A stretch of DNA of 54,893 bases. It comes from Dehalococcoidia bacterium (GTDB lineage Bacteria > Chloroflexota > Dehalococcoidia > Lucifugimonadales > Lucifugimonadaceae). The notes below the pieces were generated by a model. The model was not told the DNA's origin. It searched no databases and was given only the letters and a program-made list of their open reading frames with translations. The stretch spans positions 1 through 54,893 of the forward strand of contig JASLLE010000008.1 of assembly GCA_030747175.1 (NCBI GenBank). The letters are read 5' to 3'. Below, one piece after another: positions 25,577 to 33,969 of the stretch (position 1 is the stretch's first letter; each line of letters begins with the position of its first letter). The position numbers and the translations under genes are program-made.

Positions 25577-28500
25577 ATGCCAAGCGAACGTGTGCAGAGG
25601 CGGATAGACCGGCTGCTCGATCAAGCCGACGAGGCTCTTGAACAGGGCGACTGGCAGGACGCGCGCGAACGTGCGGCGGCGGCCCTTCGGCTGGATCCGG
25701 GCAACGACGATGCCATCGCTTTTCAGGCTGCTGCGGAAGATGCCCTTGGCCTGACGAGTCCCGTGGAGATCATCGAACAAACGACCGATAGTGACGACCG
25801 GCCCGCGCGTGAAGCCGATCCCGGTTCCGACGACTCCCCAACATCCTTCGCCAACGACCGATACCAGGTCAGCAAATTCCTCGGCGAGGGCGGCAAAAAG
25901 CGCGTCTATCAGGCTCATGACACCCTGCTTGATCGAGAGGTCGCCTTCGCCCTCATAAAAACAGAGGGCTTCGACCAGGCCTCGAAAGAACGCATCTCCA
26001 GAGAAGCCCAGGCCATGGGACGGCTCGGCGTCCACCCCAACATCGTCGCCGTACTCGATCTGGGGCAGGAAGACGATGGCTCGCCTTACATGGTGACTGA
26101 GCTGATGGGCGGCGGCGACGTGGAAGCGCTGCTTGAAACAACCACCCTCGAACCCCCTCCTGAATCAGGAGGGGGCCAGGAAAAGCCCTCTCCCCGGGAG
26201 GGAGAGGGTCTGGGTGTGGGTCGAAACGGCCTTCCCCTGGAACGCACCATCGAGATCGGGAAGGCCGTCTGCGAGGGGCTGGAGTTCGCACATGCTCGCG
26301 GCATCGTCCATCGAGACCTGAAGCCCGGGAACGTATGGCTGACCGAGGTTCCTTCGACGGGCTCAGGACAGGCTCAAATCGCCAAGATCGGCGACTTCGG
26401 GCTGGCCGTGATGACCGACCGCTCGCGCCTCACCCGCGAGGGGATGATGGTGGGTACGGTGTCGTACATGCCCCCCGAGCAGGCCACCGGCGGAGAAATC
26501 ACGCCCAAGGCTGACCTGTACTCACTCGGGGCGATGCTCTACGAGATGGTGACCGGCAGGCCGCCGTTCCTTGGCGACGATGAGATCGCAATCATCGGCC
26601 AGCACATCAACACGCCGCCTGTCGCTCCCGCCTGGCACAACGGCGACTGCCCGCGTCCGCTGGAAGCGTTGATCATGCGTATGCTTGCCAAAGATCCGTC
26701 CGAGAGGCCGGACAGCGCGCGGGACGTGCTCAACGCGCTCGACACCATCGACCTGACAGCACGTGGCGAGACAATTGAACGTGACGCCAACTCGCTGGAG
26801 TCGCTCGCAGGCGGAGTATTCGTCGGCCGACAGGCAGAGATGGATCAGTTAAAGGCCGCGTTGGAGGATGTACTTGGCGGCAGGGGCCGTCTGGTCACAC
26901 TGGTCGGCGAACCGGGTATCGGGAAAACCAGAACGTCCGAGGAACTGGCGACGTACGCCGGGCTTAGAGGCGCTCAGGTTCTGTGGGGACGCTGTTACGA
27001 GGGCGGAGGCGCACCGCCGTACTGGCCGTGGGTCCAGGCAATACGCACTTACGTGAGAGAAATCGACCCGGACGAACTTCGCCGCCAGATGGGGTCGAGC
27101 GCATCGGTCGTCGCGGAGATCGTCACCGATGTGAAGGACCGTCTGCCCGGACTCCAACCTCCTCCACAGATCGACGACCCGGACTCAGCCCGGTTCCGGC
27201 TATTCGACTCGATCACGAGCTTCCTCAAAACCGCCAGCCAGTCCCAGCCTTTGGTTATCGTTCTCGACGACCTTCACTGGTCGGACCAGCCGTCGCTGAC
27301 GTTCCTGGAGTTCATCGCCCGGGAGTTGAACCAGTCCCGTGTGTTGCTGCTCTGTACATACCGGGATATGGAGCTGAACCGGAGGCACCAACTCACAGTG
27401 ACGCTCGGCGATCTGGCAAGGGATCGGCTTTACGAGCGTGTCTTACTCCGAGGTCTCACGGAGGTTGACATCGCCCGGTTCGTTGAGATCGCGGCGGGAT
27501 TCGCTGCGCCCGCTGAGTTGTCGGCCACCGTTCAGCGCCACACTGAAGGCAACCCGCTCTTCGTGACCGAGGTGATCCGTGATCTTGTCCAGTCCGGCGA
27601 GTTGACGGAGGAGAAGGTGTCTGGGCGCTCGACGTGGTCGGTTCGGATACCCGAAGGTGTCAAAGAGGTGATCGGCCGCCGCCTGGACCGATTGTCAGAT
27701 CGGGCCAATGAGATATTCACCACCGCCGCGGTTGTGGGTCGCGACTTCAGGCTGGAAGCGCTGAGAGAACTCGCCGACGACACGACGGAAGGACAGTTAC
27801 TGGATGTCCTGGACGAAGCTCTCGATTCAAAGCTGATCGAAGAGCTGCCTGACGAGATCGGCCACTACCAGTTCACGCACGCGCTGGTCCAGGAAACGCT
27901 TACTGGCGAGCTGTCCTCCGCGCGGAAGGTCCGCCTCCACGCCCGTATCGCTGAAACGCTGGAGCGATTGTACGCAGATACAGCGGATGAGCATGCCGCG
28001 GAACTCGTACCGCATTTCGTAGAGGCCGAGTTGATTCTGGGCAGTGAGCGCTCTGTCCATTTCTCGATCCTGGCGGGTGAGGCGGCGTTGGACGCCACCG
28101 CAGCGCAAGTCGCGTTGACCCATTTTGAGGTTGCGTTGAACAGCTCGTCCAATGGTGCTGCCGACGCGTGGATGGGACGAATCCTGTGGGGCCATGCGCG
28201 CGCGCAAGGTGCCGTGCTCGGCAGTGATCAAATGCAGGTCGCATTCGACACTCTGGTCAAGGCATATGACCTTTACGCCGCCGATGGCGATTATGCGACT
28301 GCTTGTGAGATCGCAGGCCACCCCCTCGGTTTACAAAGGGGCGTTCGGGGTTGGGTCAACCTGGCAGAACAGGCCCTCAAATTGGTCGAGCCGGACAGCG
28401 CCGCCGCCGGAAGGATCTTGGTTCGCCAGGCTGTGGACTACTGGTATGCCCAGGGGAATGCAGAACAAGCCGACGCATGCGTGCAGAGGGCGTTGGCCAT

Positions 28501-29551
28501 TTCCACGGCCCACAGCGATACAGGGCTTGAACTGGAAGCGGTCGCGGCACTGGCCATCGTCGCCGGGCTGACGACCGAGGACGAAGCGTTACGCGGTCTT
28601 CATGCGGCGAGGCGCGCACTTGAGTTGGCAGCGTCCAATCGGGATCCAATGACGGAAGTTCGGGCTGGTATTCAAGCCACGGCCCGAAGTAGTCTACTTG
28701 GACGGGTCCCCGAAGCCGTAGTCCACGGCGTTGAGGCCGCGGAAGTCGCAAACCGTACCGGAAGCGCCAGCAGCATTGCGGCCGTCAATCTGTTCCTCGC
28801 CAGAGCACTTATCGCCTCCGGGGATTGGGAGGAGGCTGAATCCGCTATTGCTCGCGTTGATGTGTCAGTGGAGGGCGATCAGTCACTGAGTGCAGCCTCT
28901 CTCCGTACTCTCGCCGGTTACGAACAAGGGCTGCTTTCGGATCTTGACGATCTTATCGAGCAGGCCAGCGCGCTGAACGATACTGAATTACTGGAAACGT
29001 CGTGGCCCGGACTGTCTGCCGCCGTCGCAGAGCGGATCTTGCCGGATCCCGGGACCCGACAATTTCTCCAAGAAAGAATCCAACTGTTTCGCGACAAACG
29101 GGACGTTGAGCAATACGGGGGGTTCAACACTTTGGTGGCTCGCGTCGCGATCGGTATGGACGCCGCCACGCGCCGCGACGTTGACAGTGCCAGGGAGGCT
29201 TACAACGACCTCAATTCCGCCAGTCATTTGATGCCTTTCGTCACCGTGGATCGCGTTCTTGGCTTGCTTGCTCAGGTGATTGCGGACGTGGAGTCAGCGG
29301 TTGGGCATTTCGAAGACGCCCTGGCGTTCTGTCGGGATGGTGGGTGCCGTCCCGAACTCGCGTGGACCTGCTCCGACTACGCCGAGATGCTCATCGACCG
29401 GGCAGCGGCTGACCCTTCAAGTGCCTCAGGGATCGCGGATCACGAAAGGGCCATCGAACTACAGGACGAGGCGCTGACCATCACCCGCGAGCTGGGGATG
29501 CGGCCACTCACCGAGCGCATCCTAGCGCGACGGGAGATTTTGAGGGCGTAG
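25577..29551 (+). CDS. Ser/Thr protein kinase fused to an AAA-type ATPase and TPR-like repeats
   Basis: The 1324-residue protein has an N-terminal TPR-like segment (1-60) and a kinase domain at about 93-395. The kinase has G-loop 103-110, K128, E143, catalytic HRDLKPGN 245-252, DFG 273-275 and PPEQ. Walker A GEPGIGKT follows at 444-451, Walker B VIVLDDLHWSD near 560, then a long helical TPR-like C-terminal half. This is the PknK-like kinase-STAND layout. It probably senses a ligand and phosphorylates or scaffolds partners. Residues 192-216 and 258-267 are not kinase-like; they translate intergenic repeats of this genome. A -10-like TATCAT at 25561 suggests a very short leader. No DNA-binding domain is visible. 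Confidence 0.9.
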   Translation: MPSERVQRRIDRLLDQADEALEQGDWQDARERAAAALRLDPGNDDAIAFQAAAEDALGLTSPVEIIEQTTDSDDRPAREADPGSDDSPTSFANDRYQVSKFLGEGGKKRVYQAHDTLLDREVAFALIKTEGFDQASKERISREAQAMGRLGVHPNIVAVLDLGQEDDGSPYMVTELMGGGDVEALLETTTLEPPPESGGGQEKPSPREGEGLGVGRNGLPLERTIEIGKAVCEGLEFAHARGIVHRDLKPGNVWLTEVPSTGSGQAQIAKIGDFGLAVMTDRSRLTREGMMVGTVSYMPPEQATGGEITPKADLYSLGAMLYEMVTGRPPFLGDDEIAIIGQHINTPPVAPAWHNGDCPRPLEALIMRMLAKDPSERPDSARDVLNALDTIDLTARGETIERDANSLESLAGGVFVGRQAEMDQLKAALEDVLGGRGRLVTLVGEPGIGKTRTSEELATYAGLRGAQVLWGRCYEGGGAPPYWPWVQAIRTYVREIDPDELRRQMGSSASVVAEIVTDVKDRLPGLQPPPQIDDPDSARFRLFDSITSFLKTASQSQPLVIVLDDLHWSDQPSLTFLEFIARELNQSRVLLLCTYRDMELNRRHQLTVTLGDLARDRLYERVLLRGLTEVDIARFVEIAAGFAAPAELSATVQRHTEGNPLFVTEVIRDLVQSGELTEEKVSGRSTWSVRIPEGVKEVIGRRLDRLSDRANEIFTTAAVVGRDFRLEALRELADDTTEGQLLDVLDEALDSKLIEELPDEIGHYQFTHALVQETLTGELSSARKVRLHARIAETLERLYADTADEHAAELVPHFVEAELILGSERSVHFSILAGEAALDATAAQVALTHFEVALNSSSNGAADAWMGRILWGHARAQGAVLGSDQMQVAFDTLVKAYDLYAADGDYATACEIAGHPLGLQRGVRGWVNLAEQALKLVEPDSAAAGRILVRQAVDYWYAQGNAEQADACVQRALAISTAHSDTGLELEAVAALAIVAGLTTEDEALRGLHAARRALELAASNRDPMTEVRAGIQATARSSLLGRVPEAVVHGVEAAEVANRTGSASSIAAVNLFLARALIASGDWEEAESAIARVDVSVEGDQSLSAASLRTLAGYEQGLLSDLDDLIEQASALNDTELLETSWPGLSAAVAERILPDPGTRQFLQERIQLFRDKRDVEQYGGFNTLVARVAIGMDAATRRDVDSAREAYNDLNSASHLMPFVTVDRVLGLLAQVIADVESAVGHFEDALAFCRDGGCRPELAWTCSDYAEMLIDRAAADPSSASGIADHERAIELQDEALTITRELGMRPLTERILARREILRA
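26153..26220 (+). repeat. Palindromic repeat inserted in frame in the kinase domain
   Basis: CCCCCTCCTGAATCAGGAGG leads into a second arm, CCCTCTCCCCGGGAGGGAGA, and ends in TCTGGGTGTGGG. The same family occurs between genes at 4473, 43650 and 50326. Here it is translated as the Pro/Gly/Glu-rich stretch PPPESGGGQEKPSPREGEG, in the loop between the hinge region and the helix before the catalytic loop. Confidence 0.9.
26349..26376 (+). repeat. CTTCGA-CTCAGGA repeat inserted in frame in the kinase domain
   Basis: It contains TTCGACGGGCTCAGGACAGG and is translated as PSTGSGQAQ between the catalytic loop and DFG. A normal kinase has only a few residues here. Related CTTCGAG/CTCAGGG palindromes lie at 46002, 50326 and 53851. 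Confidence 0.75.
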
Positions 29552-29552
29552 G
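29500..29552 (+). repeat. Direct repeat A: 3' end of the kinase gene
   Basis: This 53-base stretch covers the last 17 codons of the kinase gene and its stop. It matches 30322-30374 at 47 of 53 positions. The methyltransferase gene lies exactly between the two copies. Confidence 0.85.
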
Positions 29553-29562
29553 AGACTTCGCG

Positions 29563-30321
29563 ATGCCCGATTGGATCGACGACAGCGGTTTCTGGGAAAG
29601 CGTCGCTCTATTTTTTTTCACCGAAGCCGCTAGCGAGGTCGCGGTTCAAGAAGTGGAAAGTGTGGTTCAACTGCTCAATCTGTCGCCGGGTGCGCGAATC
29701 CTGGACGTAGGGTGTGGCAATGGCCGACACACGCTCGAATTAGCCCGGCGTGGGTTCCCCGTTACAGGGCTGGATAATTCGAGGTCCTTCCTCGATATTG
29801 CAGTGAATGCGGCGGCGAATTTGAACCTTGACGCCGAGTTCGTCGAAGGCGACCAGAGGCGCTTCACACGGCCTTCGGAATATGATGCGGCCATCAGCAT
29901 CTCGTCATCATGGGGGTGGTTCCCGTCCTCGGACGACAATCTGAGGGTCTTCCAGAACGTTTTCTCGTCGTTGAAGCCTGGCGGAAAGTTGCTGATCCAG
30001 ATCATCGGCAAGGAAAATCTCTCGGCCCGCTTCCAGGAGCGTACCTGGCTAGAGTCAGATGATGGCAGTCTCTTGCTGCAGGAGCGGCGCGTTCGTGACG
30101 GTTGGGGCTGGCTGGACAGCAGATGGCTGGTCGTACGGCAAGGTGAGGTCGCTGAGTTTTCGGTCTCCCACCCGGTGTATTCAGGCTCGGAAGTGGAGGC
30201 GTTGCTCCGAAAGGCTGGATTTGACACAGTCAGCCTGTACGGCGACTTCGACGGCAGGCCTTATGATGAAGAGGCCCGACTACTGATAGCGGTGGCCACA
30301 ACCGCCGCAGATCCGGATTGA
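29563..30321 (+). CDS. Class I SAM-dependent methyltransferase
   Basis: The 252-residue protein has the methyltransferase motifs: ILDVGCGNGRHTLELARRG (SAM-binding), PVTGLDNSRSFLD, FVEGDQRRF, YDAAISISSSWG and LKPGGKLLIQI. The substrate is unknown. Its ATG is 11 bases after the kinase stop, but the flanking 53-base direct repeats show that this gene was inserted next to, or duplicated with, the kinase tail. A hydrophobic VALFFF near the start comes from a T-run, not a membrane span. Confidence 0.9.
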   Translation: MPDWIDDSGFWESVALFFFTEAASEVAVQEVESVVQLLNLSPGARILDVGCGNGRHTLELARRGFPVTGLDNSRSFLDIAVNAAANLNLDAEFVEGDQRRFTRPSEYDAAISISSSWGWFPSSDDNLRVFQNVFSSLKPGGKLLIQIIGKENLSARFQERTWLESDDGSLLLQERRVRDGWGWLDSRWLVVRQGEVAEFSVSHPVYSGSEVEALLRKAGFDTVSLYGDFDGRPYDEEARLLIAVATTAADPD

Positions 30322-30374
30322 GCGGCCGCTGACCGAGCGCATCCTGGCGCGGCGGGAGATTCTTAGGGCGTAGG
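30322..30374 (+). repeat. Direct repeat B: orphan copy of the kinase gene's 3' end
   Basis: It begins right after the methyltransferase stop and encodes RPLTERILARREILRA plus a TAG, the same peptide that ends the kinase. Six of 53 positions differ from repeat A, mostly at third positions, so it looks like the remnant of a paralogous gene rather than a very recent copy. Confidence 0.85.
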
Positions 30375-30428
30375 CGCCTGGTTCGCGGGACGTTTAGTCG
30401 GGGGGGGTGAGGGTTGCGGACTAGCGGG

Positions 30429-31268
30429 TTACAGGTCCTCAATCCAGTCGACGAATCGTTCCCAAATTCCCGGTTTGTACTCTGCACGATTTAGTCGCGG
30501 CTTGGGTGGAGCGTTCGTCTGAGTGCCGCGGATGTTGCTAAGGAAATCCTTATTGCTCAACAGCGATTGAGTGAAGTCTTCGCCCGATAGGTTGAACTGG
30601 GGCGAGGCACGTCTGCCGGTCGCTGGTTTGCCAAGTAAGTATTTCGGATAGACGATGTCTGAATATGGCCTGAGGTTTGTTCTATCGATGATCGATTCGG
30701 TTCCTGGTTTGCTGGGCGCGGAGAGGCTACGTAACCGAGAACCGGGTCGCCTCGAAGCGAATTCGCGCACGGGTTCGGCCTCGGGATTTTTGTCGAGAAT
30801 TCTTCGCCAGTCGATTGCCTGAACGGGAGTTATGCCCGTTTGGCGCTTGGGCACGCTGAAAAATTTTCGGGTTGATCCAAAGTTGGGATCAAAGAGCAAA
30901 CTTCGCGGTGGCTTGACGATTGATTTTGTTGGGATTTCAAACCTCGGGGGCAATTCCAGCTGGGTTGGAGCGGGCGTCGTGAGCTGGGGGTCCTCGAGGA
31001 CGGTCATGCCGGAATCCGTGGTGCGGACGGTGTAGTTGGCCACCTGATACTCAATGAAAGAACGGCTGAACACTGAGATTCCGTATTTGAGCAAATCAGC
31101 GAGCGGGGCTGCGGCTGCGCCCAGAGGACCCAACCTAGTCAGGATCACTCTGCCGAAGTTGGGTACGAGGGCGGTGACGATTCCCTTAAAAGACCCGTTT
31201 TCGAGTTTCTGTCTTATGTCTCCGGTCACGTTTTGCCAGAGGATGCTTGGGTAATTCGGTCGTTGCAT
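30429..31268 (-). CDS. Hypothetical protein, no recognised family
   Basis: The 279-residue product begins at an ATG preceded 10 bases earlier by AGGAGG. A helical hydrophobic part (about 40-75, VILTRLGPLGAAAAPLADLLKYG) is followed by a Pro/Arg/Ser-rich, probably unstructured region with FEIPTKSIVKPPRSLLFDPN and TERILD-like short motifs, and a short C-terminal helix WERFVDWIEDL. Codon use is AT-richer than in neighbouring genes, and it lies beside a terminase-like remnant, so phage or element origin is possible. It may be a virion or partner protein, but nothing shows this directly. Confidence 0.6.
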   Translation of the reverse strand: MQRPNYPSILWQNVTGDIRQKLENGSFKGIVTALVPNFGRVILTRLGPLGAAAAPLADLLKYGISVFSRSFIEYQVANYTVRTTDSGMTVLEDPQLTTPAPTQLELPPRFEIPTKSIVKPPRSLLFDPNFGSTRKFFSVPKRQTGITPVQAIDWRRILDKNPEAEPVREFASRRPGSRLRSLSAPSKPGTESIIDRTNLRPYSDIVYPKYLLGKPATGRRASPQFNLSGEDFTQSLLSNKDFLSNIRGTQTNAPPKPRLNRAEYKPGIWERFVDWIEDL

Positions 31269-31514
31269 GATTGGACCGCCTCCTGCCGCTCTTCCGCCTT
31301 CAATATCTCCCACTGCGCCAGCACGCGCTCTTAAGGCATCGTGCGAGACATGATAGGTCAAACACTCCAATCCGGGCAGCGGATGCCCGGAGAATGGATG
31401 CGCGACTCCAGCCGAGTGCTGTTCGCGCCAGCCTCAGGCGAACCATCAGCGACGCGACCACTCGGATGACGCGCTACGCTCAGGTAATCTATGGAGCGTT
31501 ATAGTTAGCCCACC

Positions 31515-31949
31515 ATGGCACGCACTACGCGACTCAACGACTGACTCATAGAACGCATTGCTGCACACGTCCGGCATGGCAGTTATCTGTCCACGGCAGC
31601 GCAGCGTTGCGGCGTGTCTCCCTCCACCGCTTCTGACTGGCTTCGCATGGGCCAGCGTACACACCCGGAGCGGGCGCAAACGGACCTCACGCGGCGTTTC
31701 GCAGAGGCGGTCCTGGAGGCGGAAGCCGAGCACGAGACGGACGCAGTCGAGTACCTGTCAACGCACCCGGACTGGCGTGCTCGTATGGCTGTCTTGCAGC
31801 GCCGGGAGATATTGAGGGTGTCGGGTCGGGCCGCCAACCCGATCCAGCCCGCCTGTCTTCACGACCAGCATCCCGGGGTGGCTGGAGTTCGGCGGCAGCC
31901 GGACGACGCGATACCGTGGCCGACCGGAGCGAAATACTATGTTCCCTAG
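31515..31949 (+). pseudogene. Terminase small subunit-like HTH protein, broken by an in-frame TGA
   Basis: From ATG 31515 the frame runs MARTTRLND, then TGA (31542-31544), then continues in the same frame with LIERIAAHVRHGSYLSTAAQ and CGVSPSTASDWLRMGQ, a helix-turn-helix typical of phage terminase small subunits and related homeodomain-like proteins. EAVLEAEAEHETDAVEYLST and HPDWRARMAVLQRR follow, after which the sequence loses family character. The end overlaps the convergent phosphatase gene by 4 bases. It may be a decayed phage gene; the TGA is the third such case in this window. The 246 bases before it (31269-31514) show no gene. Confidence 0.55.
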
Positions 31950-32776
31950 GCGCCGCGCGACCAGAAACGCCACCAGCGGCGATCCGAATCGAACGCGCCG
32001 CGTTCAAACGCGCGGCTGAGATCGTGGTTCGGCTCCCGGCCCGCCAGCAGCATGCGGGGGTTTTCTTCGAACAGTTCGAACGCTTTCTGTTCGTTCGTTA
32101 GTTCCACGACCCTGTTAAAGGCGTGCGACAACTCCGGCGTCCTGGCATCTACGGGACGATGGGTATCGGAGGCGATGAAATGAGCGCTCCCGTTGCGTAT
32201 GAGCTGCTCGGCGATCCGTTGCGCCGGGCGGCCGAAATCCCCCAGGAGACTGCCCGCCGTCAACTGGACCAGCATCCCGTCCTCCACCATGCGCCGGACT
32301 TTCTTGGCGTCACGCTGGAGTACGGCGTTGCGCTCCGGGTGGGCAATAACCGGCACCAGGCGAAGATCCTGCAGCCGGGTCAGCACATCATCGACGTAGT
32401 CCGGGTAGGACGAGAACGGCGGCTCGGAAAGGATGAAGCGCGTGTCCGATATCGGCAGCGCCCGTCCGTCCTCCACCCAGTCCGGCAGTCCGGGCTCGAT
32501 GTGGTTCTCCATCCCGATCACGATCCGAACCACGGGACGATGGGGCTCTTCTTCCGCCCTCAAGCGTCCGTTCAGCTCGCTGACCAGGTTGCGCACGTGT
32601 TGGACGGAAGACCCGAGCATCACGTCACGCTGGTGAGGTGTCGCCACCATTATCTCGGTGCCATCGACAGCAGCCCGGCGAGCGATATCGAGCGCGGCGG
32701 ACATCTCGCGCGGGCCGTCGTCGATCCCCGGCAAGAGATGCGTGTGGATGTCCACCCGGCCCACAGGGCGCTCCAA
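31946..32776 (-). CDS. PHP-domain protein tyrosine phosphatase (CpsB/CapC-like)
   Basis: The 276-residue protein has the PHP metal sites DIHTHLLPGIDDGPRE, VATPHQRDVM, IGMENHIEPGLPD, PVIAHPERN and FIASDTHRP. In Gram-positive capsule and exopolysaccharide loci this family dephosphorylates the tyrosine autokinase. Such a kinase was not seen nearby, so the substrate here is open. The C-terminal 30 residues, with DSDRRWWRFWSRG, are basic and aromatic and look like a lineage-specific tail. Confidence 0.85.
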   Translation of the reverse strand: MERPVGRVDIHTHLLPGIDDGPREMSAALDIARRAAVDGTEIMVATPHQRDVMLGSSVQHVRNLVSELNGRLRAEEEPHRPVVRIVIGMENHIEPGLPDWVEDGRALPISDTRFILSEPPFSSYPDYVDDVLTRLQDLRLVPVIAHPERNAVLQRDAKKVRRMVEDGMLVQLTAGSLLGDFGRPAQRIAEQLIRNGSAHFIASDTHRPVDARTPELSHAFNRVVELTNEQKAFELFEENPRMLLAGREPNHDLSRAFERGAFDSDRRWWRFWSRGA

Positions 32777-32978
32777 TCTGGTCGATCTGACCCGGTTTTC
32801 CGACGATTAACGCCGCGCCGTGGCAGCGTCGGCTGACCGACGCCTGCATATCGCGGATTGTGGGTCGCCGTCGTAGGTCCGTCAACGCCGTACGCGGATC
32901 AATTGAAGGCGATAACCACCGGAACGCGCATGCTGGACCCGGGATGAGCGCCCGGGTTCCGCTGCCAGCCGGGATCGC

Positions 32979-33827
32979 TCAGGCCCGGGCGATCAACTGC
33001 CTGAACGTCTCCCCGTGCTCGAAACCGTTCGGCTCTGCGGCCCTTCGGGAACGCTCCCGTAACCGTTCGCCAAATCGCGGCCTGTCGGCGGATTCGTTGG
33101 CAAGCCCGAGCACCTGGGAAGCATGCTTCGACAGCGCCTCGATCTGCGTCTCCACGTGTTCACTGGTCACCTGCACAATTACGTCCGGGTGGTCTGCCCC
33201 CCAGAACAACAACCGCCGAACCTTGTGCGGCGTGAGGCCCTCTTCGATCTGTTCCGGGTAGTGCAGGTGGTCGCGTGCATACGGGTATATGGCGTCCGAT
33301 GTGACGGTCCCGGCCATCCGGTGATCGCGATGCTGGAACCCGTTAAAGCGATGAGGATCGTGGCAAAACACCGTGTGCGGGCGATAGGTACGGATCGCAC
33401 GCACGATTTCGCCACGGAAGGCGCGATCATCCTCCAGGCCGCCGTCCGGATGGCCGAGCATGATGACATCCTTGACCCCCAGTACACGTGCCGCTTCCGA
33501 TTGTTCCTCCTTGCGAACCGGGACGATGCGATCGCTCGTCATGTCGTCGTCATTTGAGCCGCCACTCCCGTCGGAGCAGACGACGTACACCACCTCACAT
33601 CCTTGCTCGATCCACCTGGCAACGGTGGCGCCGGTCCCGATCTCGGCGTCGTCCGGGTGAGCGCAGACCACCATCGCCCGATCCGGAACGTCATCGATCA
33701 CGTTGAATGGATCGGTACGCCCCGGCTGATAAAACTCTGATGCTCTTGATGCCCTTGGGGTCAACTGGATGAAACTTCCTTGCTCAAAAATACGGTCCCG
33801 AAAAACGTGCCGTGCCCTGTTCGACAC
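32979..33827 (-). CDS. PIG-L/LmbE-family deacetylase
   Basis: The 282-residue protein has the zinc-binding AHPDDAEIG at 56-64, the DGSGGSNDDD loop, ARVLGVKDVIMLGHPDG, and FNGFQHRDHRMAGT with the later His ligands. The family removes acetyl from N-acetylglucosamine conjugates; members include MshB (mycothiol) and BshB (bacillithiol). No sequence feature here decides between these and other substrates. The N-terminal 45 residues precede the fold. GTG 33827 is taken as start, with AGGAAA upstream at longish spacing. It is divergent from glyA. Confidence 0.85.
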   Translation of the reverse strand: MSNRARHVFRDRIFEQGSFIQLTPRASRASEFYQPGRTDPFNVIDDVPDRAMVVCAHPDDAEIGTGATVARWIEQGCEVVYVVCSDGSGGSNDDDMTSDRIVPVRKEEQSEAARVLGVKDVIMLGHPDGGLEDDRAFRGEIVRAIRTYRPHTVFCHDPHRFNGFQHRDHRMAGTVTSDAIYPYARDHLHYPEQIEEGLTPHKVRRLLFWGADHPDVIVQVTSEHVETQIEALSKHASQVLGLANESADRPRFGERLRERSRRAAEPNGFEHGETFRQLIARA

Positions 33828-33969
33828 GGCGCATCAGTTTCCTGCCCATAGATGATAGCGGTCGCCGGGAACCGTCCCTTAGACTTGAACGCCTGAGATC
33901 CAGAATTCAACGTGGAATCGCGCACCGCTCCAGATCCGATGGATCGGGCGATAGGATCACGCCAATCCC

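Noticed and set aside
33828-33969. Riboswitch (glycine or tetrahydrofolate) upstream of glyA
   Set aside because: No conserved core of either class was recognised in this short gap.
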